A DNA stretch of 19,292 nucleotides from Gp13-AA77 sp035516075 (GTDB taxonomy: Bacteria; Acidobacteriota; Terriglobia; UBA7540): the NCBI GenBank assembly GCA_035516075.1, contig DATJAQ010000387.1:1-19292 (forward strand), given 5' to 3'. Shown here piece by piece: positions 7,612 to 15,828 of the stretch. The notes under the pieces are model-generated. The model was not told where the DNA came from and did not search any database. It saw only the letters and a program-made list of their open reading frames with translations. Position numbers and translations under genes: made by a program. Each line of letters begins with the position of its first letter. Position 1 is the stretch's first letter.

Positions 7612-8581
7612 GCGGCGCGCGGGTGGGCTGGTCGGCTTCGCGGGCGGCCTGGGCCGAAGCCTCGGCGCGGCTGCGGAAGAGCTGGGTGAGGATTACTCCG
7701 GCGCAAATCAACGTAACCCCCAGGAGCATGGGGAGATTGAGGTATTGGTGCAGGAAGACGCGCGCGAAGAAGGTGGCCGTGAGCGGAGTGAGCGACGAAA
7801 CGGCGTACACCCGCGCCACCGGCGCCAGGCGCAACGCCTTGAAAATGCAGTAGATGGCGATCACTCCGGAGAAGACGCCGCTGCCCAGGAAGTTCAGCAG
7901 ATTTCGCGGCGGGGTGGAGAAAAGGACGGCGCCCCGGCCGGAAGCCGCCAGACCGATCAGCCCTACGCCCACGCTCGAGACGAATTGCAGCAGGATGGCT
8001 GTCGATTGATGGGCGCCGCGTAGCTGACCGTCGCGCCAGAGCACCCCGGATACGCCGTACGACATCGCGGCGAGCGCCGCCAGCGGCAGCGCCCAATACC
8101 AGGCTGCGGTGAGCGGATGGCCCTGAAGCTGTCCGAAAATCAGGGTGGCGAGGCCGAGCGCGATCACGCCCCAGCCAATCAGCAGAAACCCGCGCAACTC
8201 CTCCCCCAGCATGAACCAGGCGGCGAGCGTTCCCCAGATCACCCAGGTCTCGATGAGGGGCACGGTGAGAATGACGCCGCCGGCCCGAATGGCGAAGTAG
8301 TAAAGAAACAGGCCGATGGTAGAGAGAACGCCCGCCCAGATAAACGGCATGATGGCGCGCCGGCCGATGTAACGCGGAGAGCGTGGGCGGAGCTCGGCCC
8401 AGGTGCCGTGCTTCCACATCAGCCCCAGACCCAGCGCGAGGCTCGGGAGGCCGCGCAGAAACGGGCCGACCAGGGGATCGCCCCCCGTCACCGCCAGGGC
8501 GTCGAATACATTGCCGGAGGCGTAGCCCAGCACCGAGCCTAGAGCCCAAACCTCGCCGCGCACCGGAGGGCGTTTGGCCAT
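7601..8581 (-). CDS. EamA/DMT-family inner-membrane transporter
   Basis: Drug/metabolite transporter superfamily member of 326 residues, the usual size for a protein with two tandem EamA domains of five helices each. Hydrophobic helices run from LGSVLGYASGNVFDALAV near residue 14 to a last helix around PMLLGVTLICAGVILTQLF. The first EamA repeat shows the typical IGLFLYYFAIRAGGVILTVPLIETWVIW pattern in two adjacent helices, and the second repeat shows YCIFKALRLAPVARVYAVSSLTP at the equivalent place. The C-terminus is short, charged and probably cytosolic. Substrate unknown; relatives export amino acids, nucleosides or other metabolites. The ATG at 8581 has no good Shine-Dalgarno sequence, so an alternative start close by is possible. 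The gene converges with the permease and has no co-oriented close neighbour. Confidence 0.88.
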   Translation of the reverse strand: MAKRPPVRGEVWALGSVLGYASGNVFDALAVTGGDPLVGPFLRGLPSLALGLGLMWKHGTWAELRPRSPRYIGRRAIMPFIWAGVLSTIGLFLYYFAIRAGGVILTVPLIETWVIWGTLAAWFMLGEELRGFLLIGWGVIALGLATLIFGQLQGHPLTAAWYWALPLAALAAMSYGVSGVLWRDGQLRGAHQSTAILLQFVSSVGVGLIGLAASGRGAVLFSTPPRNLLNFLGSGVFSGVIAIYCIFKALRLAPVARVYAVSSLTPLTATFFARVFLHQYLNLPMLLGVTLICAGVILTQLFRSRAEASAQAAREADQPTRAPREA

Positions 8582-8807
8582 AGACGGATATCATCGCACG
8601 AACGGGCCGGGCAGGAGGGAACGCTCTGCGGAGAAAATCGCCGCGCCGGCCGGTGGAAAACGGTGGCTCATTCACTTCGGTCGGGAAACGAGCCCTCGCC
8701 GGTTCGCAGCCGGGGCTTTCGGGCCCCGAAAACGATGCGAATTACCCGAATCGGCGCGAAAAGGGCCTCAGAAGGGTCCTACCGGCATTCCAGGATGCCC
8801 CGCACAC

Positions 8808-8838
8808 GCGTGTAACAGAGGTTCCACGGCGTGTAACA
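8808..8838. repeat. Two GCGTGTAACA direct repeats spaced by 21 bases
   Basis: Identical 10-base copies lie at 8808-8817 and 8829-8838, start to start 21 bases (two helical turns). The first is embedded in the palindrome ACACGCGTGT (8804-8813), and the second forms GTGTAACAC, a palindrome with a central A. A related 12-base palindrome recurs at 9106-9117. The arrangement resembles a tandem operator; no regulator gene is in the window. Confidence 0.5.
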
Positions 8839-8923
8839 CGCTTCGGTGGTGTCACCATGGCGGGTCGCTTGCGATAACCGCTCTAGAGGCAGCCTGGCGC
8901 GAATTTCCTCCTGCGGTTTTTAC

Positions 8924-9025
8924 CGGATTTTCGGCTGCGCCGGACCGGAAAACCCGTGTTGCCCGCCGTGGCTGATGTCGAGTCGCCCGCGCGGATTTTC
9001 GGCTGCGCCGGACTACCCGTGTTGC
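8924..9025. repeat. Direct repeat pair of about 34-39 bases
   Basis: The 22-base string starting cggattttcggctg is identical at 8924-8945 and 8992-9013. After a 5-6 base length difference both copies continue with acccgtgttgc (ending at 8962 and 9025). The period is 68 bases. Each 22-mer begins with CGG and ends within GCCGGAC, giving weak self-complementarity. It could be a remnant of a small interspersed repeat. Confidence 0.65.
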
Positions 9026-9162
9026 TGAACGTGGGCGATGGTGAGTGGCACGCGGCGGGAATCGATAGGTCCTCAGCCCTGTCTTGCGCCCGCCACTCGT
9101 GGCGTCACACGCGTGTGCAAGCGCCGCCAGCGCTTGGGGGCACGTCGCCCGGCGACAGCCAG

Positions 9163-9192
9163 TTGATGGGGTTTCAAGCCCCATGCTATGCT
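9163..9192 (+). promoter_or_regulatory. Candidate promoter of tRNA-Leu
   Basis: TTGATG (9163-9168, four of six matches) and TATGCT (9187-9192, four of six) are separated by 18 bases. Transcription would start near 9199, about 40 bases before the mature tRNA, a normal 5' leader for RNase P processing. The match is moderate, but position and strand fit. Confidence 0.45.
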
Positions 9193-9237
9193 CGCTTCAC
9201 GTCTTGGGTGAGCACGCGGCCATCTGAGAGCACTCCC

Positions 9238-9326
9238 GCTGGAGTGGCGGAATTGGCAGACGCACGAGACTCAAAATCTCGCGCTGTGTAAACAGCGTGG
9301 GGGTTCAACTCCCCCCTCCAGCACCA
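9238..9326 (+). tRNA. tRNA-Leu (anticodon CAA), CCA encoded
   Basis: A complete class II tRNA can be folded by eye. The acceptor stem GCTGGAG (9238-9244) pairs with CTCCAGC (9316-9322), followed by discriminator A and an encoded CCA (9324-9326). The anticodon stem CGAGA/TCTCG (9265-9269 with 9277-9281) encloses the loop CTCAAAA with anticodon CAA at 9272-9274, reading codon UUG. The long variable arm has a six-base-pair stem (9282-9287 with 9292-9297), as expected for leucine tRNAs. The T arm is GGGGG-TTCAACT-CCCCC (9299-9315). It converges on the phosphopantetheinyl transferase gene. No integrase or duplicated 3' end is seen nearby, so it shows no sign of use as an integration site. Confidence 0.97.
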
Positions 9327-9404
9327 ACCCACTTTTGAAGCTGACTGGCAAGCGCTGAGGGTTGTCACGGCCGGCAGCAGCATCCGGCGCCGGCTCGCCC
9401 CGCC

Positions 9405-10166
9405 TCACAACCCCGGCAGGTTCAGCACACATGGCGTGGACGGCGGGGGAGCAGCCACCAAGGTCCGCACCACGTCGCCGGCGCATTGCCACCAACCGTT
9501 GAAAATCTGGCCGTCACTTGAGCGCACGTGGAGCGCCCGCCAGTGATTCTGGCCGGGCGGCGCCGGCAAACCTGTGGGTGCGCCCTCAGGACCGAGCCCG
9601 CCATTTTGCCCCTGGATGGGGAGCGGGTCGTCCAGACCGACTACCACGCTTCTGGTGTCGAGTCGAAGCCCCGCGCACAGGGCTTTGAGCGCGCTCTCCT
9701 TCGCGCTCCACAGCAGGGTTACGAGCAATGGCCGGCCCGGCTCCGGCGCGCTCGCCACCAGCGCCCGTTCGTCGGCGCAGCAGTAATCGGCGACAAAAGC
9801 GTCGTTGCGCGTCTCGATAACTTCAAGGTCGCAGCCGAGCGACGCGCCCGCTGGCGCCACGGCGCAGATGGCGGTGCTGGCGCGGTGGCTGATTGAAAGG
9901 GTAACTGCTGCCGGTTCGTTTGCCAGGAACGCCTGCGGCGCTCCCGAAGACCTGGATCGTATCTCGATGCGCGGCAGGGCCTCGGCAGGGTGGGGCACGT
10001 TCAGGTAGACGGCCAGGGCGCGTTTCGCGGTCCAGCGCCCCAGCAGCCAGTCGGCGCGGCGCTTGGGGAAGCGAAGGCCGCTCAGGTGGGCAGCTTCCGC
10101 CGGGCTCAGCCAGTCCGTTCGCGCCGGAAGGTCGCCGCCGGTTTGCAGCAGCCAATAAACGTTCAT
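9405..10166 (-). CDS. Sfp-type 4'-phosphopantetheinyl transferase
   Basis: Transfers the 4'-phosphopantetheine arm from coenzyme A to carrier proteins, in the cytosol. The 253-residue length fits the Sfp/EntD class. Visible motifs are the FPKRRADWLLGRWTAKRA block (33-50), the SISHR motif (91-95), GCDLE (111-115) and WSAKESALKAL (153-163). D113, E115 and E157 align with the Mg-binding D107, E109 and E151 of Bacillus Sfp with the same spacing, and K161 with Sfp K155, so an active enzyme is expected. The last about 80 residues are rich in Pro and Gly and less conserved. It is the third gene of the operon, with only five bases between the stop codon of the carboxylase gene and its ATG. This strongly suggests that its target is the ACP array of the upstream synthase, the role PfaE-type enzymes have in PUFA clusters. 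Confidence 0.93.
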   Translation of the reverse strand: MNVYWLLQTGGDLPARTDWLSPAEAAHLSGLRFPKRRADWLLGRWTAKRALAVYLNVPHPAEALPRIEIRSRSSGAPQAFLANEPAAVTLSISHRASTAICAVAPAGASLGCDLEVIETRNDAFVADYCCADERALVASAPEPGRPLLVTLLWSAKESALKALCAGLRLDTRSVVVGLDDPLPIQGQNGGLGPEGAPTGLPAPPGQNHWRALHVRSSDGQIFNGWWQCAGDVVRTLVAAPPPSTPCVLNLPGL

Positions 10167-10171
10167 CGCGA

Positions 10172-13100
10172 TCAGTGGTGCGCGGCCGCCCGCGCCGTGG
10201 CCGCCAGAGCGGCGGCCGGTTCGAGCGACGCCACACCCCGCTCGATCGCGTGCACCAGAAAGGGACGCAGGCTCGAGGGCGGAATAATCTGATGAAGCGC
10301 GCCCACTTTGAGGGCGCGATGTACGCTGTGGATCCGGTCAAACTCCCCGGCCACCTCGCCCAGCTTCTCGGAGTAAACCACCGGGAAGAGCTCGTTCCAC
10401 TGAGCGCGCAGGCGGCTCTTCTCCTCGCCTTCGGCGCGGGGCATCGCGTCGCTTAACGCCTGAAGCCGTGCGTCCTTGCGAGCTCTGGCTTCGACCTCGC
10501 TCGAGAAAACGACGGCCGCCGCCGGGGCGCCGCCGATGACGGACGCGTACGTTCCCTCCAGGGCCGCTACCTCGAGGTGCTCGTTCAGCGCCCGCGAGAA
10601 AACCACGTAGGCTCCCCCGTGATAGCGGGAAATCACGCAGAAGGCCATCGGGCCCTTGAAATTCACCACGGCCCTCCCGATCTCCGCGCCGTACTCAAGC
10701 TGCAGTCTGCGCATCGACTCCGGCGAGCCGTCGAAGCCTGAGAGATTGGCCAGGAGCACCAGGGGCCGGTTATTGCTGGCGGCGTTGATGGCCCGCGCCA
10801 CTTTCTTGGAAGATTGCGGAAACAGAGTTCCGGCGCACCATTGATCGGGCCCGTCGGCCGGCACAAATCCCATGCGGGGCACCGGCCGCGATTCGATGCC
10901 GATCAGGCAGACCGGGTAGCCGCCGAGATGGGCGTCCCACACCACCGCGGTTTCGGCTGCGCGCATGCCGGGCCAGCGCTCCAGGGGAGGGTGGTCCTGG
11001 TCAATCACCGACATCATCACCCTGCGAATGTCGAAGGACCGCTTCCGCCCCGGGTTCGTCGCGTCGGAAAAGATGTCGCCCACCAGCGCAAAACCTTCAT
11101 CCCGGCCTCCGTTGTGCGGGTAAGTCTGGACGTCGCGGTCGATGGGGTCGGTGGTCGTCGCGCGCCGCGGGAACCGCTCTCCCGGCGCAAGATAGGTGTG
11201 CTCGTAATGGCGCAGGAGGATGTGGCAAGCCTCGTCGATGTCCCGCGCCCAATACTGCGCCTGGCCGTTGACGCCCATGATTCGATCGTAGCCGCCGATG
11301 CCCTGGTTGTCTTCGGCGGAAACGCTCCCCGAATAGTCCAGGGCGCGTTTGCCGGTGAGCACCATGGCCGCCTTCGGCGTCATCACCAGAATGCCGCGAG
11401 TGTGCATGAGCATGGTGGCCTCGGCGTTCCAATACGGTTGGGCGCCGACGTTGATTCCATTGATCACGAGGTTGATTTCGCAGCCCGCCTGGGTGAACTC
11501 CACCAGGCGGCGAAGCACGCGGGCGATCCAATCCATGTTCTCCACGCCGCTGTCCATCGAGATCTTGGCGCCGGCCGAAATGGGGAACCATTCGAGCGGC
11601 ACGCGCATCTGTTCGGCGAGATTCAGCGCCGCCAGGATGCGCCGGCATTCGGGTTCTGCAATGGCGCCCAGATCCTTGCTGGGATCGCCTAACAGCACGA
11701 CCCGCTTCATCCCCTCGGGGTACTTGGCCGTGAAGTTGCGAATCACGCCCAGGATAACGTTGGCCTTGTTTGCGCCGTAGGGACGATCGACGGGACTCAG
11801 GCGGCCCGCGGCGTCCAGGTCGTACTCCACAAAATCGCCGGCCGGAAATTCGGCCCGCGTGTCGTCGGGAGAGGGGGTAAGCATTTTGACGATTTCGTAG
11901 GGGTAGAGCAACCCGCGCTGGCGCATGCGGACAACCTTTTGATCGTACTCGGTGAGCGGCTTGACCGGTTGCAGTTTGGCGGCGGGCCGGAAGGTCATGA
12001 GCAGGCCGGCGCCTCCCGGACTCGAAATCCGCACAATCATATCGCGAAGCTCTCCGGTCTCCGGATTGGGAATGCGGGCCCGCACCACCACCTGTTCCAG
12101 TCCGACGTCGTTGGTTTCCGGGGCCAGCTTGTGCACGATGTCGTGCAACTCATCGGGCTTGAGGGTGAGGGGCGGCCAAACGTAGAGCAGGATCCGGTTC
12201 CAGTACAGGCGATCGTGCGGCCGCCGCCGCGACTGGAACAACCGGATGGCGGCGATGGTTTCCGCCAGCATGCGCTCCAGATGCGGCAGTCCCACGACGC
12301 GGCCCGCCTCGTCGCGCACGGGCGTGAGATCGCGCACCTCGGCGCACGCAAACAGGCGCTCGTCCTTCGGATTATTGTGGGCCACGGCGTGGAACAGGTA
12401 GACGTCCTCCACCGACGGCAGCCGCTCAATCTCAAAGTTATTGAGGCGCCAGAGACTCAACCGTTTTCCCATCATGGGGTGAACGCCGCGGTAAAGTTTC
12501 TCTTCTTCGTAGAGACTCCCGGAGGGGCGATAAGTGAAATGCTGCATCGCTCCCGGGCCGTGGCCATTGCCGTTTCCGGCGACCGCCACCACGATGCGCC
12601 GGATGGGGCGATTGAGGCCGATCTGGTTGAGCACGGAACAGACTTGTTGCTGGGTGGTCTCGGGGTCGGACAGGCCGGCGGAATTCCAGAGGTACAAGTC
12701 GAGGACGACGTCGTGGTCGGGCGGCACTTCCTCGATCAACGGCAACATCGCGCGCGCGGCCACCGAGAGGCCTTGCAACTCGGTGTGCGTGGTGAGCACG
12801 TGAACGCGCCTACCCTTTTCGTCGTACTCGGCGGCCACGAAATTCTGCTCGCCGACGGTCAGGGAGCGGAAACCGATCAAGGTTCGAATCCGGTAGTACC
12901 GCGACGTGAGGGCTTCGAGCATTAACACTCGCAAGGCGGGGCTCGCGGCCGCAAATCTGCCGGAGAACAGGCTCTCCAGCGGGTAGGGGCACTCCACCAG
13001 CGCGCGCACCCGCTCGCGACGGTCGGCGGCCTCCGGCGCGGCAGCGAGAGCCGCCAGATGCTCTTCGACCTCCGCGTAGACCTTCTTCCGCGCCTGCTCG

Positions 13101-15781
13101 AACAGAGGCTGGTCGAAGAAACGATAGCGGACTTCCCGAATCCGATCGCTGGCGGCGGGAAACTGGCCACGAGTGATGGAAACCATCCGGTCGAGAAGTG
13201 TGCGGAAGGATTCCTCGCCGTGCGGGGTAAGCGCTTCGTGGCGTTCCAGGCGCCGTTCGAGCACGCTCAACGTGGGCGCCAGTTGATGTTCCATGCGTTG
13301 GTGCGCCTTGTAAATCCAAAGCAGACTCTCTTCAAGTTCGGGCGAGCGATCGAGTGTGTGCACGCCGTAATGAGCGAGCGTGCGGCGCAGCGCCTCGAGG
13401 AAGGCGGGCGGGAGTTCCTCCCCGCGCGTGTCGAGCATACGGAGGTAGGTAAAGAGGTAGGCCTCAGAACTCGGCGCCTCGCCTTCCACCGCCTCGCCTA
13501 CCCGCGGATCGCGGTGGAACAGCGAGCAAATGTCCACAAAAATGCTCAGAATCTCGTCCTCGGCCTGCCGTAGTTCTTCGCGATTCGCAGTCCCTTCGCC
13601 AGCCTGGCTCCATTCCGCCAGCAAGCGCCCGGTGCTGGCCGGGTCCACATCAAACCCCAGCATGAGCTGACGGAGCTCCGCCAGACCCTGGCGGCCTGGA
13701 AGGCGGACATTCGCACCGTCGCCGTCCACCGGGAACGACGCTCCCCAAACCACGCGGGTGGTAGCGGGGACCGCGCCGTCGCCGGCCACGGGATCGATTT
13801 GCACCAAGGGGGCCCCAATCTCGACCTGCACATTGGGGATGGTCATCACCTGCCGGACTTTTCCGGCAAATGGAGCCACCACCTGCATCTCCATTTTCAT
13901 GGCTTCGAGCACGGCGAGGCGGTCGCCGGCCGAAACAATGTCGCCCGCTTTCACGGCAAGAGAAACCACCACGGCCGGCGCCGGAGCATGCACTACGCCG
14001 CCGTCGTCGCGATCCACCGAGTGGGGCACGCCGTCGACTTCGATGCGGTAATTGAGGCCCTGGACCAGGGAGACCACGTGAAAGCGCCGTCCGGTGCCGG
14101 TAAGCCAATACTCGAACGGACCCAGGTGGTCGAGATGGACATCGAGGCGCGCGCCGTCCACGTCCACCCGGTACTGGCTGGGGCCGACCCGATGAACTTT
14201 CAGCGCGTAGGGATGCCCACGATAGCGCAGTTCGACGGTCCGGCCAACCTCTTTCCGGACCTGCGGCCGCCCGCGCACGGCGGAGGCGTAAAACTGCGCC
14301 TGCTCCACGGCCAACTCAGAGTCGTACGCTTCGATCGCCGCCTGCAGCAGCGCCACGTCAGCGTAAGACCGGGAGAGGTGTTCGCCCTTGGCCGTGAGTC
14401 GGTCCAGCCATCCGATGTCGGCCTTGCCGTTCTGCACCTCGGCGCGGTTGAGGAGTTCGAGCAAAAACGCCTTGTTATTGGCTCCGCCCTTGATCACCAC
14501 CACGCTTTCGTGCAGGGCGCGCCGCAACCGGGCGAGAGCTTCGTTGCGGTCGCGGCCGTAGGCGATGATCTTGGCGATCATCGAATCGAACTCGGGCGGA
14601 ACGGCATCACCCAGCGCCACGCCGGTATCAATTCGCACGCCCGGCCCGGTCGGAAGCCTGAGGCGCTCAATGACGCCTGGCGCCGGGGCAAAGCCGTTAT
14701 CCGGATCTTCGGCGTTCAGCCGCACCTCGATGGCGTGTCCGGCCGCACGGGGCGCGTCCCCTTCCAGGCGGCCGCCGCGGGCGACATGAATTTGGAGTTT
14801 GACCAGATCGAGGCCGGTGGTGCACTCCGTCACCGGATGCTCCACCTGCAAGCGCGTGTTCATCTCCATGAACGAAAAACTCTGGCTTGCGGGGTGATAC
14901 AAGAACTCCACGGTGCCCGCGTTGCGATAGCCCGCCGCCTGGCTCAGGCGCACCGCCGCCTTGCAGAGCGCCTGATCCTGCTCGGGCGAGATCGCGGGAG
15001 AGGGCGCCTCCTCCAGGACCTTCTGATAGCGGCGCTGGATGGTGCAGTCGCGCACGCCGGCGGCCCACGTGGTGCCGAAATGATCGGCGATGACCTGGAC
15101 CTCAATATGGCGTGCGCCTAGCACCAGTTGTTCCATGAAAACCGTCGGGTTTCCGAAGGCCTTGAATGCCTCGGCGCGGGCGCTCTCAAAGGCTTCGGGA
15201 AGTTCGCTGGCCGAATGGGCGCGGCGGATTCCCCGGCCTCCGCCTCCGGCGGTCGCCTTGATCAGAAGCGGATAGCCCAGGCGCTCGGTGTGGCGCCAGG
15301 CGTCGCCGAGCGTTTCCACCGGCCCACCGCTCCAGGGTGCGACGGGTACTTGCGCCTGCTCCGCCAGCAGTTTTGAGGCGATCTTGTCGCCCAACTGCCG
15401 CATCACGTCGCCGTCCGGGCCAATGAACACAATGCCCAGGTCGCGGCAAAGGTCGGCGAATTCGGCGTGCTCGGCCACGAAGCCCCATCCGGGCCAAACG
15501 GCGTCGGCGCGCGCAGCCGCCAGAGCCCGCTCAAGACGGCCGTAATCCACGTAACAACTCTTGGGCTGGTGAGTGACGGGGTCGATGACGTGAGCGGCGC
15601 CCAGGGATACGGCCTCGTCGGCCTCCCGGACGAACAGAGCGCGCCGGTCGGGCTCGGTGAAGAGGGCGATGGTGCGAAGGGAGGTTCCGTTCTCCTGGTT
15701 GAACTCGCGCGCCGCGTGGATGAAGCGCATGGCGGCTTCACCTCGGTTGACAATGGCCACGCGTTGGAACTCGTGCGGCAT
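10172..15781 (-). CDS. Single-chain multidomain acyl-CoA carboxylase (eukaryotic-like ACC layout)
   Basis: Large cytosolic biotin enzyme of 1869 residues, probably making malonyl-CoA (or methylmalonyl-CoA) from acetyl-CoA (propionyl-CoA), bicarbonate and ATP. Domains in order: biotin carboxylase (about 5-455) with the ATP-grasp loop KATAGGGGRGIRRA near 175 and EMNTRLQVEHPVTEC near 305-320; biotin carrier domain with EAMKMEM, biotinylated K629 (codon 13895-13897); a central region (about 690-1270) with no bacterial AccABCD counterpart; carboxyltransferase N-lobe (SAGAKISMDSG near 1400, LTGKRALDYSGS) and C-lobe (LGGYPVCLIGIESRPVPRMG, LANLSGFDGS, YHGGAYVVFS near 1720). This order matches eukaryotic acetyl-CoA carboxylase, but with a shorter central part. 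The chosen ATG at 15781 has a strong Shine-Dalgarno sequence; a GTG at 15832 overlapping the upstream stop would add 17 residues. Substrate preference cannot be read with certainty. It lies between synthase and phosphopantetheinyl transferase genes and probably feeds the synthase. Confidence 0.92.
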   Translation of the reverse strand: MPHEFQRVAIVNRGEAAMRFIHAAREFNQENGTSLRTIALFTEPDRRALFVREADEAVSLGAAHVIDPVTHQPKSCYVDYGRLERALAAARADAVWPGWGFVAEHAEFADLCRDLGIVFIGPDGDVMRQLGDKIASKLLAEQAQVPVAPWSGGPVETLGDAWRHTERLGYPLLIKATAGGGGRGIRRAHSASELPEAFESARAEAFKAFGNPTVFMEQLVLGARHIEVQVIADHFGTTWAAGVRDCTIQRRYQKVLEEAPSPAISPEQDQALCKAAVRLSQAAGYRNAGTVEFLYHPASQSFSFMEMNTRLQVEHPVTECTTGLDLVKLQIHVARGGRLEGDAPRAAGHAIEVRLNAEDPDNGFAPAPGVIERLRLPTGPGVRIDTGVALGDAVPPEFDSMIAKIIAYGRDRNEALARLRRALHESVVVIKGGANNKAFLLELLNRAEVQNGKADIGWLDRLTAKGEHLSRSYADVALLQAAIEAYDSELAVEQAQFYASAVRGRPQVRKEVGRTVELRYRGHPYALKVHRVGPSQYRVDVDGARLDVHLDHLGPFEYWLTGTGRRFHVVSLVQGLNYRIEVDGVPHSVDRDDGGVVHAPAPAVVVSLAVKAGDIVSAGDRLAVLEAMKMEMQVVAPFAGKVRQVMTIPNVQVEIGAPLVQIDPVAGDGAVPATTRVVWGASFPVDGDGANVRLPGRQGLAELRQLMLGFDVDPASTGRLLAEWSQAGEGTANREELRQAEDEILSIFVDICSLFHRDPRVGEAVEGEAPSSEAYLFTYLRMLDTRGEELPPAFLEALRRTLAHYGVHTLDRSPELEESLLWIYKAHQRMEHQLAPTLSVLERRLERHEALTPHGEESFRTLLDRMVSITRGQFPAASDRIREVRYRFFDQPLFEQARKKVYAEVEEHLAALAAAPEAADRRERVRALVECPYPLESLFSGRFAAASPALRVLMLEALTSRYYRIRTLIGFRSLTVGEQNFVAAEYDEKGRRVHVLTTHTELQGLSVAARAMLPLIEEVPPDHDVVLDLYLWNSAGLSDPETTQQQVCSVLNQIGLNRPIRRIVVAVAGNGNGHGPGAMQHFTYRPSGSLYEEEKLYRGVHPMMGKRLSLWRLNNFEIERLPSVEDVYLFHAVAHNNPKDERLFACAEVRDLTPVRDEAGRVVGLPHLERMLAETIAAIRLFQSRRRPHDRLYWNRILLYVWPPLTLKPDELHDIVHKLAPETNDVGLEQVVVRARIPNPETGELRDMIVRISSPGGAGLLMTFRPAAKLQPVKPLTEYDQKVVRMRQRGLLYPYEIVKMLTPSPDDTRAEFPAGDFVEYDLDAAGRLSPVDRPYGANKANVILGVIRNFTAKYPEGMKRVVLLGDPSKDLGAIAEPECRRILAALNLAEQMRVPLEWFPISAGAKISMDSGVENMDWIARVLRRLVEFTQAGCEINLVINGINVGAQPYWNAEATMLMHTRGILVMTPKAAMVLTGKRALDYSGSVSAEDNQGIGGYDRIMGVNGQAQYWARDIDEACHILLRHYEHTYLAPGERFPRRATTTDPIDRDVQTYPHNGGRDEGFALVGDIFSDATNPGRKRSFDIRRVMMSVIDQDHPPLERWPGMRAAETAVVWDAHLGGYPVCLIGIESRPVPRMGFVPADGPDQWCAGTLFPQSSKKVARAINAASNNRPLVLLANLSGFDGSPESMRRLQLEYGAEIGRAVVNFKGPMAFCVISRYHGGAYVVFSRALNEHLEVAALEGTYASVIGGAPAAAVVFSSEVEARARKDARLQALSDAMPRAEGEEKSRLRAQWNELFPVVYSEKLGEVAGEFDRIHSVHRALKVGALHQIIPPSSLRPFLVHAIERGVASLEPAAALAATARAAAHH

Positions 15782-15785
15782 AAGT

Positions 15786-15796
15786 CCTCCCCCTCC
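15786..15796 (-). promoter_or_regulatory. Ribosome-binding site that decides the carboxylase start
   Basis: On the minus strand GGAGGGGGAGG ends four bases before the ATG at 15781. The competing in-frame GTG at 15832 overlaps the synthase TGA stop as GTGA but has no Shine-Dalgarno sequence in front of it. The protein from the ATG begins MPHEFQRVAIVNRGE, where biotin carboxylase homology starts. The ATG is therefore preferred. Confidence 0.75.
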
Positions 15797-15828
15797 ATGC
15801 GGTCGTAGCCGTGATTCAGCTCTGTTCG

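Larger units (their letters stand above)
8582..9162. other. Non-coding stretch with short repeats and palindromes
   Basis: About 580 bases without a credible gene. The few open frames on either strand are short and have no family-like composition or ribosome-binding site. It contains a perfect six-base-pair hairpin (8711-8716 with 8723-8728), a pair of GCGTGTAACA direct repeats (8808 and 8829), a longer direct repeat pair (8924 and 8992), and a perfect 12-base palindrome CACACGCGTGTG at 9106-9117. The EamA promoter must lie in its left part, but no good hexamers were found. Confidence 0.6.

Noticed and set aside
5258..8023. Plus-strand open frame of 921 codons overlapping the permease
   Set aside because: It is a shifted-frame shadow of the permease gene and the antisense of EamA, rich in Arg, Gly, Pro and His as expected for GC-rich out-of-frame reading. 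The alternative frame has clear membrane helices.
6678..8675. Minus-strand open frame of 665 codons spanning EamA and the permease 3' half
   Set aside because: It overlaps both real genes in other frames and has no family-like motifs; the EamA frame alone shows ten helices.
8574..9291. Short open frames on both strands in the EamA/tRNA intergenic region
   Set aside because: They have no ribosome-binding sites, cross the repeat pair and tRNA promoter, and show no domain-like pattern.
9238..9326. tRNA-Leu as an integration site for a mobile element
   Set aside because: No integrase, no duplicated tRNA 3' end and no composition change were seen nearby.
9370..9388. GC hairpin downstream of tRNA-Leu
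   Set aside because: Only a five-pair stem with a nine-base loop and no T-tract; it also abuts the end of the opposing gene. Too weak to call a terminator.
11939..15121. Long plus-strand open frames (328 and 440 codons) opposite the carboxylase
   Set aside because: They lie antisense to conserved biotin carboxylase, BCCP and central regions and have no recognisable domains or ribosome-binding sites.
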